From Capsaspora owczarzaki ATCC 30864 (lineage: Eukaryota > Opisthokonta > Filasterea), in NCBI RefSeq assembly GCF_000151315.2, contig NW_011887295.1:1543914-1607913 (forward strand): a stretch of 64,000 nucleotides of DNA, read 5' to 3'. The position numbers and the translations under genes are program-made. Within the stretch, counting starts at the first letter, position 1, and each line of letters opens with the position of its first letter. Shown here piece by piece: positions 32,880 through 44,718 of this stretch. Under the pieces are notes generated by a model. That model made no database searches and was not told the DNA's origin. It worked only from the letters and a program-made list of their open reading frames with translations.

Positions 32880-33241
32880 AGAGTGACTTGACGAGTCCTT
32901 GGTGAACCAAGAAAAAGAGTGACCCAAATGAAGGGTGGGGAGGCGCGCGTTTCGTCCTTTTTGAACTGTTTCTGTATTTTTTTTGTTTCTTGTGCAGTCC
33001 TATGTTCTAAGATCACTTCAAAATGTTGTCGAAGAGTACTATGACTTGGGTAGGTCTGATCGGTGGGAATGCAAACCACTCTGTTGTTTCCCCTTTCAAC
33101 AATCAACAAAATTTTGCACTGAAAATAATCCTGATTTTTCCAAACTTCCTCAATGAGGAACAGCCATCAGAATGGCTGCCTCATAGACCTGCGTGTGTCA
33201 GGGTAGAGAGCATCGAGTCAGTCTTTGTTTGATTGCTGAAA
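32880..33241. other. Intergenic, eRF1-like to LRR gene
   Basis: Holds the 3' UTR of the eRF1-like gene, a short imperfect repeat of GAGTGAC / GAGTCCTTG words at about 32861-32925, and the 5' region of the LRR gene. No gene seen. Confidence 0.5.
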
Positions 33242-35162
33242 ATGCTGACATACCAGAGTATGTCTGAGAGCCAGCGCGAGCTGTATGACAAAGTCAAGAA
33301 TGAGCGTGGATGGCTTCAGTAAGAGAAGCGCTCGAGTTGATTGGAACACAGTGTTGACAGAGCGTGTGTGTGCTGACGAGAATGGAGGAAACAGTTTGGA
33401 GAGCAATCAGATTGGCGATGTTGGAGCACAAGTGGTTGCTGAGGCACTCAAAGTGAACACGACAGTGACGCACCTCGAGTAAGTCATCTCAATTTCACTG
33501 ACGCATGGAAGTGGGTGATCAAGTAGAGACAGCAAGAGCGGCTCACTGATGGAGGCGATATGGACAGATTGGGTCAGAATCACATTAGCGACGTTGGAGC
33601 GCGCGCGATTGCTGAGACACTCAAAGTGAACAAGACGGTGGCCGAGGTTACGTGAGTCTCGTTTGAACTGATGCATGTGAGTGGTGATTGCAAGAGATGA
33701 CATTGAGAGTGCTCACTGATGGAGAGGGACGGGCAGTTTGAGCTGGAATCAGACTGGCGATGCGGGAGCGCGGGCGATTGCTGAGACACTGAAAGTGAAC
33801 ACGACGCTGACTTGGCTCAAGTAAGTCTCCCACTTTGACTGGTGTATGTGAGTGGGTGATTTCAGCAGCGGAAATCCAAAGTTCTCACTGATGCATGGGA
33901 TGAACAGTTTGAGCTCGACTCAGCTTGGCGATGCTGGAGCGCGGGCGATTGCTGAGACACTCAAAGTGAACACGACGCTGGAATATCTCTAGTAAGGCAT
34001 CTCACTTGTACTGATGAATGTGAGTGTGTCATCCGGCAGAGCATTCAAAATCCTCACTGGCTTGGGGATTTGCACAGTCTGAGTCGCAATCGAATTGGCG
34101 ATGCTGGAGCGCAGGCGATCGCTGAGGCTGTCAAAGTGAACACGAACCTGATTTGGATCCGGTAAGCCATCTCACTTTTACTGATGCATGTGAGGGATTC
34201 ATAAAAATTCCGATTGCTCACTGATGGAGGGGATGGGCAGTCTGAATACGAATCGGATTGGCGATGCAGGAGCACAAGCGATTGCAGCAGCACTCGGAGA
34301 GAACAAGACGATGACTGAGCTGCAGTAAGTGCTTACATTGAGCCAGCATCATTCAGACCTTGCTACGTTGTCAACCTGCTCACACTTTGAACGGCAGTCT
34401 AGGGAGAAATTGCATTGGCAAAGTTGGCGTTCAAGCGCTTCGTGAGGCACGCAAAGTCAACGGCATTCTGACTGAGCTTGAGTAGGTTGCTTGTTCTTGC
34501 CAATGAGAGCCATTGATGCTCCGTCCATGTTCCTCGAACCAATGCTCAATAGAACGGCCCTTCTGATGGTTCCTTTATCTTTTGCTTGTTCATTGCACAG
34601 CATCCAGGGCCAGATAAACCCGCTTGCCTTCTCCTTGCTTCCACGACTGGCAACCTGTGAAGACTGGCAGAGAGTGTTTCACCTGCTGACAGGCCGACAC
34701 GAGCTGGAGAATCAGCCTGCACTTCTCCCTGCACTACCAGCCGAGATTGCCGAGCTCGTTATGGACAAAGCGGAGTACTTGCAAGGCGTGCAGCACATTC
34801 ACCAAGAGTGGTCTAGGGAAGGGTACAATCAGATCGATTTTCTGAAACTTACAATGCCTCGAAGCAGCGATGGAAATTCAATCCGAGTGAAAGCGATTCA
34901 AGTCCTTCGTGAACAGTCCGAAGCCAAATCGGGCCGTTTCGATCTGATTGTTCGAGACGAGCAAGGTGCTGTTCGATACGTATGGGCTGCAGAAGCGCTT
35001 GTCGTCGATTCGAACATTCAGCTGGTGACAATTTCGCCAACAGACCATCCTGTCATCCGCCAACTGCGCGCGGGTTGGGAGGTTGAAGTTCCACTCAGTC
35101 AGTATTGCAGTTTTGTGCGATTTGCGTCGCTCTCTGTCGGGTATATCGAACGACAATGTTAG
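33242..35162 (+). CDS. Leucine-rich repeat protein, one repeat per 84-base exon, 408 aa, 9 exons
   Basis: Exon 1 is 33242-33318. Exons 2 to 8 (33395-33478, 33568-33651, 33737-33820, 33908-33991, 34078-34161, 34241-34324, 34398-34481) are each exactly 84 bases and phase 2-2. Each codes one 28-residue ribonuclease-inhibitor type LRR, for example SWNQTGDAGARAIAETLKVN. Exon 9 is 34601-35162. The C-terminal 185 residues have no repeats: QINPLAFSLLPRLATCEDWQ, then LPAEIAELVMDKAEYLQGVQ, then RFDLIVRDEQGAVRYVWAAE. That part was not recognised. Introns of 73-89 bases are also similar to each other. Such LRRs usually bind proteins; the partner is unknown. The start is the most upstream ATG in frame with exon 1; the second, at 33260, is possible. 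Confidence 0.88.
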
Positions 35163-35426
35163 GGATTCAGATCTGTGCGCTGTTGCACTGACCCACCTCG
35201 ACTGTGCATACATTGGATGTTTTGAATTTTCGAGCAATTTGTTGTGCCCACGCTTTTGTCTGCGATGGTTTTGTTGCAACAAATAGAACTGCTTTCTGCG
35301 TAGCTACAATTCAAGTACGAAGTGCCAAAAACTCAGCCTCCATGCTTTCTCCGATCCTTTGATATTCGCACATTTCACTTTTTTTTTTTTTTTCTCCATT
35401 TGCTGTTTCGTGCTTTATTCTCTCAA

Positions 35427-38400
35427 ATGAGCAGCACCAGCGAAATCGAACGCCTGGTGGCCGAGCTCCCGCCCGTCGACTTGAGCTCCATGAACGAGCA
35501 GCAACGCGCTGCCGTGACTGCACCCGGCGGCGTGGTGTGCGTCGTGGCAGGTCCCGGCAGTGGCAAAACGCGGGTCATTGTGCACCGAGTGGCGCACCTC
35601 ATCCAGACCGGCACTGACCCGCGCACCATCCTCCTCGTCACCTTCACCAACAAGGCTGCCGCTGAGATGAAGAGCCGTCTGCAGCTGCTCGTCCAGGAGC
35701 CCCTCGCCAAGCTCGTCATGGCAGGTGAGGTTGTCTCGTTCGACTTCCTATCATTGTTTCACTTTCCCGCCTTTTTTCTTCACTTCTTTTTAACCTCAAC
35801 TGCTTGCTCACTGTTGTTGCCGCCTCCTTCCAACCTCGTGGATGGGTTTTCGGAACAGGCACCTTCCATTCGGTGTGCGCGCGGTTTTTGCGTCGCCATG
35901 CGCGCGACGTCGGACTGAGCTCCAACTTTTCCATCATTGACACGGAAGACGTGAAAGCACTGCTCAAGCGTGTGATTCAAGAGCTCAAGGACACGAAATG
36001 GCCCAAGGGCAAACCGCGCGACGTTATCGAAGTTCGTAAGTGAATAGCATATTGAATCATCGTGCTGACAGCATACGCGGGGATACAACGAGACGGAACG
36101 AAACAGCATTTTCCTACCTGTTTCGACTTGAAACCCGAGTGAAAAGTTGCAGTGCCACTGACCTCGAGTTGACTTGATTGTGTGATGTTCTCCACCAGGC
36201 ACCTGCATGCAAGAAATATCAAAGTGGAAAAACCAAAACGTGACGCCACAGGAAGCGCGCGTCCAGCTGCAGAAGAAGACAGCCCAGCACTATGAAAAGC
36301 ACAACATGGCGCACGCTGCGGACGTGTTTGAAGCATATGAGAGGAATCTGCGCGCATCAAACTTGCTCGACTTTGACGACTTGATGCTGTTTGGCCTTCG
36401 CCTCTTCCGTACCAACGAGCGTGTGCTGGCACCGTACACCCAGGCGCTCGTCGACGAGTTCCAGGACACCAACAAACTGCAGTTCTCGATGGCAGAGACC
36501 ATGTTCCGCACCGTGCACAACATTACGGTTGTAGGCGATCCAGATCAGTCGATTTACGGGTTCGTTCCACATCATTTCTTTGTTGTTGGTTGGACCTTTC
36601 TGCCCCACCGTCACGTTTTTGTTTTGTTCCTGACTTTGACAAAACAAAAATCCACACTCGCTTGACTGCATTGCTAGGTTTCGATTCGCAGAGCCAACGA
36701 GCTTCAAGCGCATCCAAGAAATCGACCCCGCACGCACAACTGTAATCTCGCTGATTCAAAACTACCGCTCGACGAACAGTGTCCTTCGCCTCGCCCGCAC
36801 TGTCATCTCGAGCAAGAGCAACGCGGAAAGCCTTGAGCTTTTTACCGAGAATGGAGATGGAGTCCCTGCTACCTTCCTCCAAGCTCAAGACCCAGACGAG
36901 GAAGCACGCGTCATTGCGTACGAAATTATGCGTCTCGTTCGCAACTGCAACCTCAAGTTCTCGGATTTTGCCATTCTCGTGCGTGTCAACGCAATGACAC
37001 GTGCCATCGAAACTGCACTCGCTTCCTACCAGCTCCCGTATCGCATGGTTGGAGGACTGCGCTTTTTCGATCGCAAGGAAATTCGTGATTGGTATGTGGT
37101 GTCTGGATGGATGGTGGGGTTTTGCTGCCGTGGTGTTTTATTCTTCTTGTTCTTTGGTGTCTTGCAGCCAACTCTGGATTGTTTTTGGTTGAATCTCATT
37201 GAATCTGACTTCGTTCTTTTGCTTCGGGTTTGCCAACTACTCCCCCAACAGCGTTGCTCTGCTCAGGCTCGTTTCCAATCCATCGGATTTCATTTCGTTT
37301 GAGCGCGTGGCAAATGTGCCCAAACGAGGCGTCGGCGATTCGTCCATCTCGAAGATCATCGATGAAGCGCTCATGTACCGCACTAATCCGCTGGGATTGA
37401 TCATGGAGCATGATCGGGTTACTGGAATGAACGTCAACGCCTGGACCAGTCTTCAAACGTTTTGCGAGCTGTTGCTCGACTGTCGCATGGTCAGTACTGG
37501 TCCCTTCCACAAGATCGTGATGTTGTTGTTTGTTTCGCAAGGCTATGCTCGCATTTTTTTTTTTGCATTTTGCATGGCGTCCTGCACAAACCTTCCCATA
37601 CTCACTGCCAGACACACTCTTACTCTGATGTAGCGCCACATGTCTGGAAAGCTGAACGTCCGAGATATGCTGCACACAATCCTGACCAGAATTGGGTACT
37701 TTGCACATCTGGAAGCCACTGAGCCTGACGACTACAAGACTCGCATCGAGAACGTCAACGAACTGCTTGCTATTGCTGCGCGCTTTGATGCAGAAGGCCT
37801 CTCGGCCGCTGAAGTCGTTTCCCTTTCCACACAACGCGATGCAAACCAAGCCCAAGCGCAAGCCACGACGCAATCCGCTACTACGCCAAACCCTGCTGCT
37901 GCTGCGCCCGAGGCTCCTGCCAAAAAGCTGACTCTGAAAGAAAAAACAGCCCAGAAGGCACGCCAGTCCGCACTGTACCGATCCGCTGTTGCAATGACAA
38001 TGCACGGTTCGGGGCGTTCGATCAGCGAATTCGCCGAGCTCGTGTCGTTGCAGTCGAGCACGGACTCGGCCGAAACCGCCGATGCCATTGTCGTTTCGAC
38101 TTTGCACGCTGCCAAAGGGCTTGAATGGGCATGCGTGTTTTTGCCTGGTGTCGAGGAGATGATGCTGCCACACTACATGGCGGTCTCGACGGACAACCCT
38201 GAGAGCATTGCCGAGGAGAAGCGCTTGCTGTATGTTGGCGTGACGCGCTCGCAGTTTTTCGTCTACTTGTCTGCTTGTACCTCTCGGTACACTGGCGCGG
38301 GACATGTGGTCTATCCCGACCTCTCGCGATTTCTTTCATCCATTGTGGATTCGCCGCGCTTGCCCAAGAGTCTGCCCTTTATCAACGACGACGTTAAATC

Positions 38401-39364
38401 CGCGCTTCAGAAGGTGGTCAAGCGGCACGGGGACCATGCCGCCCCTTCCAGCAGCGTCTCCGATGCGAGCCTACGCGCGATACGAAACTCATCCTTTGTC
38501 TTGCGCGAATCTGACGAGTCTGAGATTGTCAACCCCGACTTGACCAAAGTGCTTGCTCTTGCACGTGCTGCAGCCAGATCTGCAGCCAGATCTGCCGCCG
38601 CTGCAGCAATTGTTCCTTCTTTGGTCTCATCAACGACTGCGCCGCCCGCTCTGTATGATTCTTCGACGTCCGCATTCTCACCCGTGTCGACTTCTGCAAG
38701 CAAGGCTTTGCAATCGAACGCTGGCAACGACGTCGACATCGACGTCAAGGTCAAGGCCCACCAGAATGATGGCAGTCCGCAGCCAGCGAGCTCAAGCCAA
38801 AGTCTGGCTGTTCGACCCAACAGAGCGGTTTCGTTGCCCAGTACGTTGAACGCTGCCGCAAGCAAACCACTCATCGATCTTCAGGATAGCGACGTTGAAT
38901 GCACCGAAGGCGAGGGCACGGAATTGGTAAAGCCCAAGCAATCCGAGAGTGAGTTGCTCTCGAACTATGGCGGATTTTCCAAAGCGGGAACAGGAGCGGC
39001 GCCTTCCAAAGGTGCACATGGTGCGAAACCGAAAGCCGCTGGGAAGGCAGCCTCGGCAGGCTCACCCAAATCGAACAAGTCCTTGCAGTCGGGGACGTCC
39101 TCTTCGTCGCCCATGGTCGTCGATGATGACTCGGAGGCAGATGAGACTGACCGACAGGCTGGACGCACAGGGTTGGAAAACAGCCCGCTCGTCAACACCA
39201 TCGATGATGGAGGAGCGACTGCCTCAAGTGCAAGTACAGCAAACACATCTTTGCCTTCACCCCGCTCGAAGCGCAGAGCCGAGGAAGATGCAGCAGTTGC
39301 GCGCGACGTTCCCCTGCGTCGTGGCCGTTCACTGGGCATGAAGCGCCCGCGTCTCATTCGCTGA
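35427..39364 (+). CDS. SF1A DNA helicase, UvrD/PcrA/Srs2 type, 1072 aa, 6 exons
   Basis: Unwinds DNA 3' to 5' using ATP; Srs2-type members strip recombinase filaments. Exons are 35427-35724, 35859-36035, 36199-36559, 36678-37091, 37252-37489 and 37634-39364. Motifs in order: LSSMNEQQRAAVTAPGGV (Q), VAGPGSGKTRVIVHR (I), LLVTFTNKAAAEMK (Ia), GTFHSVCARFLRRHA (Ic), LVDEFQDTN (II), VGDPDQSIYGFRFAEP (III), LIQNYRSTNSVL (IV), VVSTLHAAKGLEWACVFLPG (V) and RLLYVGVTRS (VI). After about residue 640 the protein is disordered and ends in basic RRGRSLGMKRPRLIR, a possible nuclear signal. Animals other than those with FBH1 or PARI lack close relatives of this class; fungi have Srs2. The split glycine at YG/F marks intron 3. 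Confidence 0.95.
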
Positions 39365-39506
39365 GTTTTGACGTGTATGTTTTCGTTTTCGTTGTGATGG
39401 TTCATGTTCCGTTGGATGTTGTCTCAGTGCGGGATTGCAAGTTATACTGCAGCATGTTGTGCGGTTGGGAAATTTAGCACTGTTCGGATCATGCTCAACT
39501 GACAAA

Positions 39507-39590
39507 ATGGAAGGATACGACGAGGATGGTGTGACCCGAGAGAGTCTCAAGAAGTTCAACGTTCTAATCAAACGTGTTGGAGATCGACCT
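39507..39590 (+). other. Possible orphan coding exon
   Basis: An ATG-led stretch of 28 codons beginning MEGYDEDGVTRESLKKFNVL ends at CGACCT|GTATGTG, a fair donor site. The composition reads like protein, with alternating charged and hydrophobic residues. No downstream partner exon was found in the A-rich DNA that follows, so it may be spurious. Confidence 0.25.
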
Positions 39591-40420
39591 GTATGTGTCA
39601 TTCTGGCTCTTCACTGATCCTGGAGAGCGTGGTTTGCTGCGTTGCTCCGCCTCTCTCGGTCATTTTTGCCTCGCATCCATTATTTCCTGATCATTCTGAT
39701 TTGATCGTTTCTCATTTCTCATTTTTCGTTTGGCTGGATCGAGGTTTGAAAAATTCCCCGTTCAAATGTTCTTGCTCCCTGCAGTGCTTCTCCCCTCCCC
39801 GCTTTTTTCCTTCTTCTGTCCTCTCCCCTTTCAAACGCTGCTGGCTCCCCCGTCAACCTTCACCCCCGCCTGCCACCGCGCTCTGCAACCCCCAGAATGA
39901 AAGCAAAAGACCCTTGAACAAAAGAAAAAAAACCCCCAAAGAAATCAAGAAAGCGAAAGCATGGTTTTTTGATTTTTTTCTCCTCTTGTGCTTCCCGTTC
40001 CTTCCCCATTCCCCCCTCTTCAAGCAGCTGCGATAGCTGTTTGCTGACTCTGCAGCCGTGCTCTGGCGGTTTGCGGCCAGGCCGAAAGGGGGTGGCTGGT
40101 CAGCAAGACTTTGGCAAGTGCTGCTGCTCCTTGGAGAGCGAAAAGTCGCTATTTGAAAAAAAAAAAGAAAAAAAAGAAAAAAAAAAAAAAAGAAACGAAA
40201 AAACGAAAAATGAAAAAATCCAATTGCGATGGTGCTTTTTCTTCTGTTGGGAACGTCGTCCACTGCGGCTCAATAGCGTGGAGTAGCCCGAACGACACTT
40301 GCACCAAGCGCAGGTGTGCGGAAGCGGGGCTTGCTCACTCGAGAGACCCACGAAAACAGGAAAGAAAAAGAGCAAAAGAACAAGAGGAAAAAAAAAAACC
40401 CAAAAAAACAAGCGAACATT

Positions 40421-40531
40421 TCATTGTTTGTGTGAACGTCGTTTCAGCGAACACTTTAAAGCAAGAATGGCGACCAACGCCAATGCACAAAACACAAAAG
40501 TGAGGTACGCAGAGTGGTCGCGGAAGACCAT
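40421..40531 (-). CDS. Possible 36-residue single-pass membrane peptide
   Basis: Starts at ATG 40531 on the minus strand (MVFRDHSAY), has one hydrophobic segment (LTFVFCALALVAILAL) and a basic tail KCSLKRRSHKQ. Topology would be typical of small membrane subunits, but no family was recognised and chance is quite possible in this low-complexity region. Confidence 0.2.
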   Translation of the reverse strand: MVFRDHSAYLTFVFCALALVAILALKCSLKRRSHKQ

Positions 40532-41803
40532 GGCCGGAAGACGAAGGGGGTGGGGTGACGAGTGCCAAGGAGGAAGCGCGTGAGAGCAATGCAGTTCAAA
40601 ATGAAATGCGAAGGCGCGGAGTTCACCAAAGACGAAGGCGTTTGAACCAAAGAGAAACAAAACGACGGGCGTCGCCGTGCTTATAGATGGAGTGGGAGAC
40701 TTAAGCAAAGGGTTTATGTCGGGGAATGAGGCCAAGAGGCGGTGCACCTTGGTGCAACTGAAAGAAATGAAAGGAAAAAAAAAAAAAAAAAAAAGGCAAG
40801 CTAGATCCAACAGAAAGGGAAAAAAAGAAAAAAAGACAAAAAAATCGTGTCAACTTCAAAGTACGAGAGCGATAGACAGTCAGGGGTGTGAGTATGTGAC
40901 AGAGACTGGCAAAGGAGTTGCGACACGTGAGGGTGCGCTCGAACGCAGAACGGGGCTTGGACAGAAGCAAGCGAACTAACGAAAGCGAAAAAAAAAAAAA
41001 ACAAGAAAAAACAAAAAAAAACGACGCCGTTCAGGGATCAAATCAAAAACGATGCAAAAAGAGCCAAAAAAAGCTACCTCCTTGGCTTCGCTATGGCTGC
41101 AGCTGACCGGCGTACTGCGAGAGAAAGCGACGAGGGGGGCAGATCAAAGTGCAGGGGAGCAGAGGATGAGTGAAAAATGGGGCACTTGAGCGAACTGCAG
41201 ATCAAAGCGTGACGAACTTTGGTCCAAAAGATCAAATTGCATTCATTGCTCATTTCAAATAGTAATATATGGAAGAGGAAGAAAAAAATAGAATTTATTG
41301 GTTTTTTTTTCTGTCCTGTTCTTTTGATTGTGCCTCGCAACCCTGCTGCTATGGGAGCAACCGCGTTCGACTCTGAAACCAAGTGTTGTAACACCCGTAC
41401 CTCACTCGGACCTCCCACCACGATCCCCACTTTGCATCTGCACCCCCACTGTTCCTGCGGATGTGTCGAATCTGCGTGTGCTACAGTCATGCAAAAAAGA
41501 AAAGAACAAAAAAAAAAAAAAAAAAAAAACCCGATTTTTTCGATTCCATTCCTCCTTTTTTTTTTTTTTTTTTTTTTTTTTTCCATTTCTCTTTTGTATT
41601 GAATCTTCCTCTTCCTCTCTCGCGCCATCTCGCTTCGTGATAACACACCAACCTCCCTTCCATTCCAATTCCGTGTTCTCGCTTTCGCTGACATTGCATC
41701 CATCTTGTGGATTTTTTTTTGATACTTGCGATCGCAGTTCCACGAACAAAGTTACTTCCTTCACTTTTCAGAACCTTCCATTCCTTTTTTTTTCTTTTCC
41801 ACC

Positions 41804-44430
41804 ATGTCAGCGCCGATCGAAATCAACGATCAGAATCGCATCAGCGAAATTGTGCGGCCCCCGGCGTCCCCGCCGTTCTGGAAGAAGCAGGCATTCCCTT
41901 CCAAGCACTGGTCCGAGTCCACCGACGCTGCTGGTCGTCGCTACTACATCGAGTAAGAAATACCTTAGTTTTTGATTTGCGATTTTGGTGTTTTTTCAGT
42001 GTGCAACGTTTCGCTCTTCTGAGCGCTTGGCTGGGCCCACGCCAGCGGTTTCTTGTCACTGGGAAGCCGGACAACAACAAAGCGGCGCCCTCTCAAGCAG
42101 TGGAGCGTGGAGCGTGGAGCGGAGAGAGAAGGCGGACGCATTGGGTTGCTGGGATGAACGAATGCGAATCAGCATTTTTTGAGTTTTGATTGATCATCAA
42201 GTCACTGCCGCCCTTCCCGACATTTCATCCTCATTCAATGCTGTGTGTACATCCTGTGCATCATGATGCAAGGATTGAGTGTGTCTGGGTTTGGGTGTGA
42301 GTGAGCAAGTAAGTGAACTTGATGTTCACAACTGTGTTTTCGCTTTCCAAAAAAAAAAAAAAAAAAAAACCACCTCAGTGCCCGCATCGCTGCGAAATTT
42401 AGTTGGCGACCATTGACTGTTGTCATTTTCGCATGTTCTGAGATCACGCAGCTCGCGACACCAGCAGATCTTGTTTCTTCCCCGTTTTGTTGATGCTGTC
42501 TCTTTTGATATCTCAATTTATTGGTTTTTGGTCTTGGTTTTGATTGCAGCCATGCCCACCGTATCACATCCTGGATTGATCCTCGCGATCACCCCGACCA
42601 CCCTCGCCGCCCCAACGGTAAAGTGAACAATACTTGAAAAAGAGCGATTGTCCCCAGTTTTCTGGCTTTGTGGGTCGTTCCACTCGATTAACTTGTTTTT
42701 GCTTTTTGATTTCAGACCTTCCCTACGGCTGGGACTTTGCCGAGGATCCCGACGTTGGCATTTACTTCATTGAGTAAGAATCTACGCTGCTGCGCCTTTG
42801 ATGGTGATCATGTTCGTGCCTGACTCATCATACCCACCCTCTCCATCTCCACAGTCACCTGAGCAAGCGCAACACGCTCGACGACCCCCGCATGACACAA
42901 GAGTATCAACTCCGACAGGAGCATTTTGCCAAGCTTCTCCAGGAGGAGCGAGCCAACTTGGAGGAGCGTCGTCGTCTCCTTGCTGTCCAGCAAGAGGAGG
43001 TGCGCGCTGCCGAGGCGCTTTTGCAAAAGGAGATTCAACGCAAGGCTCTGCTCGAGGAGGCCATCCGAAAGGGCAAGGACATGGGCACGGACACTTCCGA
43101 TTTGGAAGCCGATCTGGCCCAGCTCAACGCTCGCATCCAGCTTGGTCAACGCGCGCTCGCTGCCGTCAAGGACGCACACTCCAACATGGGAGAGGCCGTC
43201 GCCGAGTCTGAGCAGACCTACAAGGATCTCCAGGCTCTCGAGGCATCCCTCAGCGTCTCGGCCGCCGACGAGCTCGAAGCCGCTCGCAAGGTCCAAACGG
43301 AAATCAACGACTCGCGCGCACAGTACGAGGCCGACCGCGCCGTTCGTGTCGCGCTTGAAGATCAGGTCCGCACTCTGTCTGTTGCCGGTGGCGAGGCGCT
43401 GCACGCCTTGCTCGACGAGAACAGCGAAGCGCACGCCGCCAACGGCAACGGCCTCGTTGGTGCTACTGCCGGCTCGACCCACACTGGCAGCGCCACTCTT
43501 GTCAACGCCGGCTCCGCCGCCGAGGGCGAGCAGCGAAGCGAAACCGAGTCGCGCACGCGCCTCGAGCTTGGTCTGGAGCTCATGACCATGCGCAAGATGA
43601 TTGCCGAGCAACGCAAGGACATTGACGAGCTCAGGCAAATCAAGGCTCTGCTCGAGGCCGAGGATGGTGCTTCGCGCTTGGCCAACCTCGCCGCCTCCCT
43701 CGAGGCCCAGGCTGCTGCCAAGGACGAGGAGGATGCTCAGATGGTCTCCATGATGGCCAACTCGAGCGACCTCACCGCAGTTTCGACCACCGGCCCCCTC
43801 ATGGCCTCCGGCGGCCTGCTGGTCGCTGGCGCCGCGCACGGCGGCCTGGTCGGCGTCAACTCTGGCAGCAAGAACGATCTCAGCGCCGCGGATGCCCGCA
43901 ACCGCGACGTTGGCTCTGCTCAACACGACGGCACTCAGCATGGCAACCACAGCGCCGACTACATTGCTCGCAAGCGTGCCGAGCGCGAGGCTGCTGGGCG
44001 AAACCCCGACGAGAGCACTGACGACGAAGACGACGACGGTGTCTATGTCTCTGTCGGCGATGAGGCCGACGAAGTTGCCGTCGCCCGCAGGAAGCGAGCA
44101 CAGTTCTCCGAGGATACTCTCGACAACGAGGACTCTCGCAAGGACTTTGAGGAGCGAATGCGCCTTATCAAGGGCCGTGACTGGCGCCAGACCCTTCGCC
44201 GAGTCTACCAGAAGAAGGACGTCTTCCCGTCGCACCCCGAGTCGCTCACCTTCAAGTATGTGAAACTTGCTCGACTATTTTTTTATTTTATTTATTTCTC
44301 CTTGGGTGGGGGTGGGTGTGGGTGTGGGTGTGTGTGCAATCTGCGTCTGACTTGTTGTTTTGTGTTTTGCCTTCACAGTGCCAAGCTGAGCTACTTCAAG
44401 AAGCTTATGGAGGAGGCCAAGGGCAAGTAA
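41804..44430 (+). CDS. KIBRA/WWC-like protein: two WW domains and coiled coils, 575 aa, 5 exons
   Basis: In animals KIBRA works upstream in Hippo signalling, binding PPxY partners. Exons are 41804-41952, 42550-42617, 42716-42773, 42855-44255 and 44379-44430. WW1 spans exons 1-2 (KHWSESTDAAGRRYYIDHAH, then RITSWIDPRDHP). WW2 spans exons 3-4 (LPYGWDFAEDPDVGIYFIDH, then LSKRNTLDDPR); its second tryptophan is replaced by L or D, exactly as in KIBRA's degenerate WW2. Long helices follow at once (QEYQLRQEHFAKLLQEERAN), also as in KIBRA. The C2 domain and aPKC-binding region of animal KIBRA are absent. The final exon encodes SYFKKLMEEAKGK. Introns split both WW domains at the same YxID aspartate position. 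Confidence 0.83.
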
Positions 44431-44718
44431 ACACCTCAGGAATCGTCGAAGAGAATAATTGCATGAATGCTTGCTTCTTGCCGATAGTCCGCACTGTTTT
44501 GAAAAAACAAAGTTGTCTTGATTTTTGTTACTTTCGTTCTTCCTCGTGTGTGTTTTGTCCTTATTCCTTTTTTTTGCCGTTTACAGAATTTTTGTTCGCT
44601 TGGTGTGTCTTGCTCGCTCGATGCACTCTTGTTGTTTGTCATTACATCCAAAGAATCAAACCCACAAGTCTAAATCCGAGCTCTTGAAGGATACTCGACG
44701 CGCGCGCGTCGTAACAAT

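Larger units (their letters stand above)
39365..41803. other. 2.4 kb region without a convincing gene, rich in A and T runs
   Basis: Dominated by homopolymers: A-rich 40157-40192, A run 40775-40794, A run 41508-41529, T run 41556-41582. Two weak candidates lie within it (39507-39590 plus, 40421-40531 minus) and are listed apart. The last 300 bases hold the pyrimidine-rich 5' region of the KIBRA-like gene. Confidence 0.5.
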
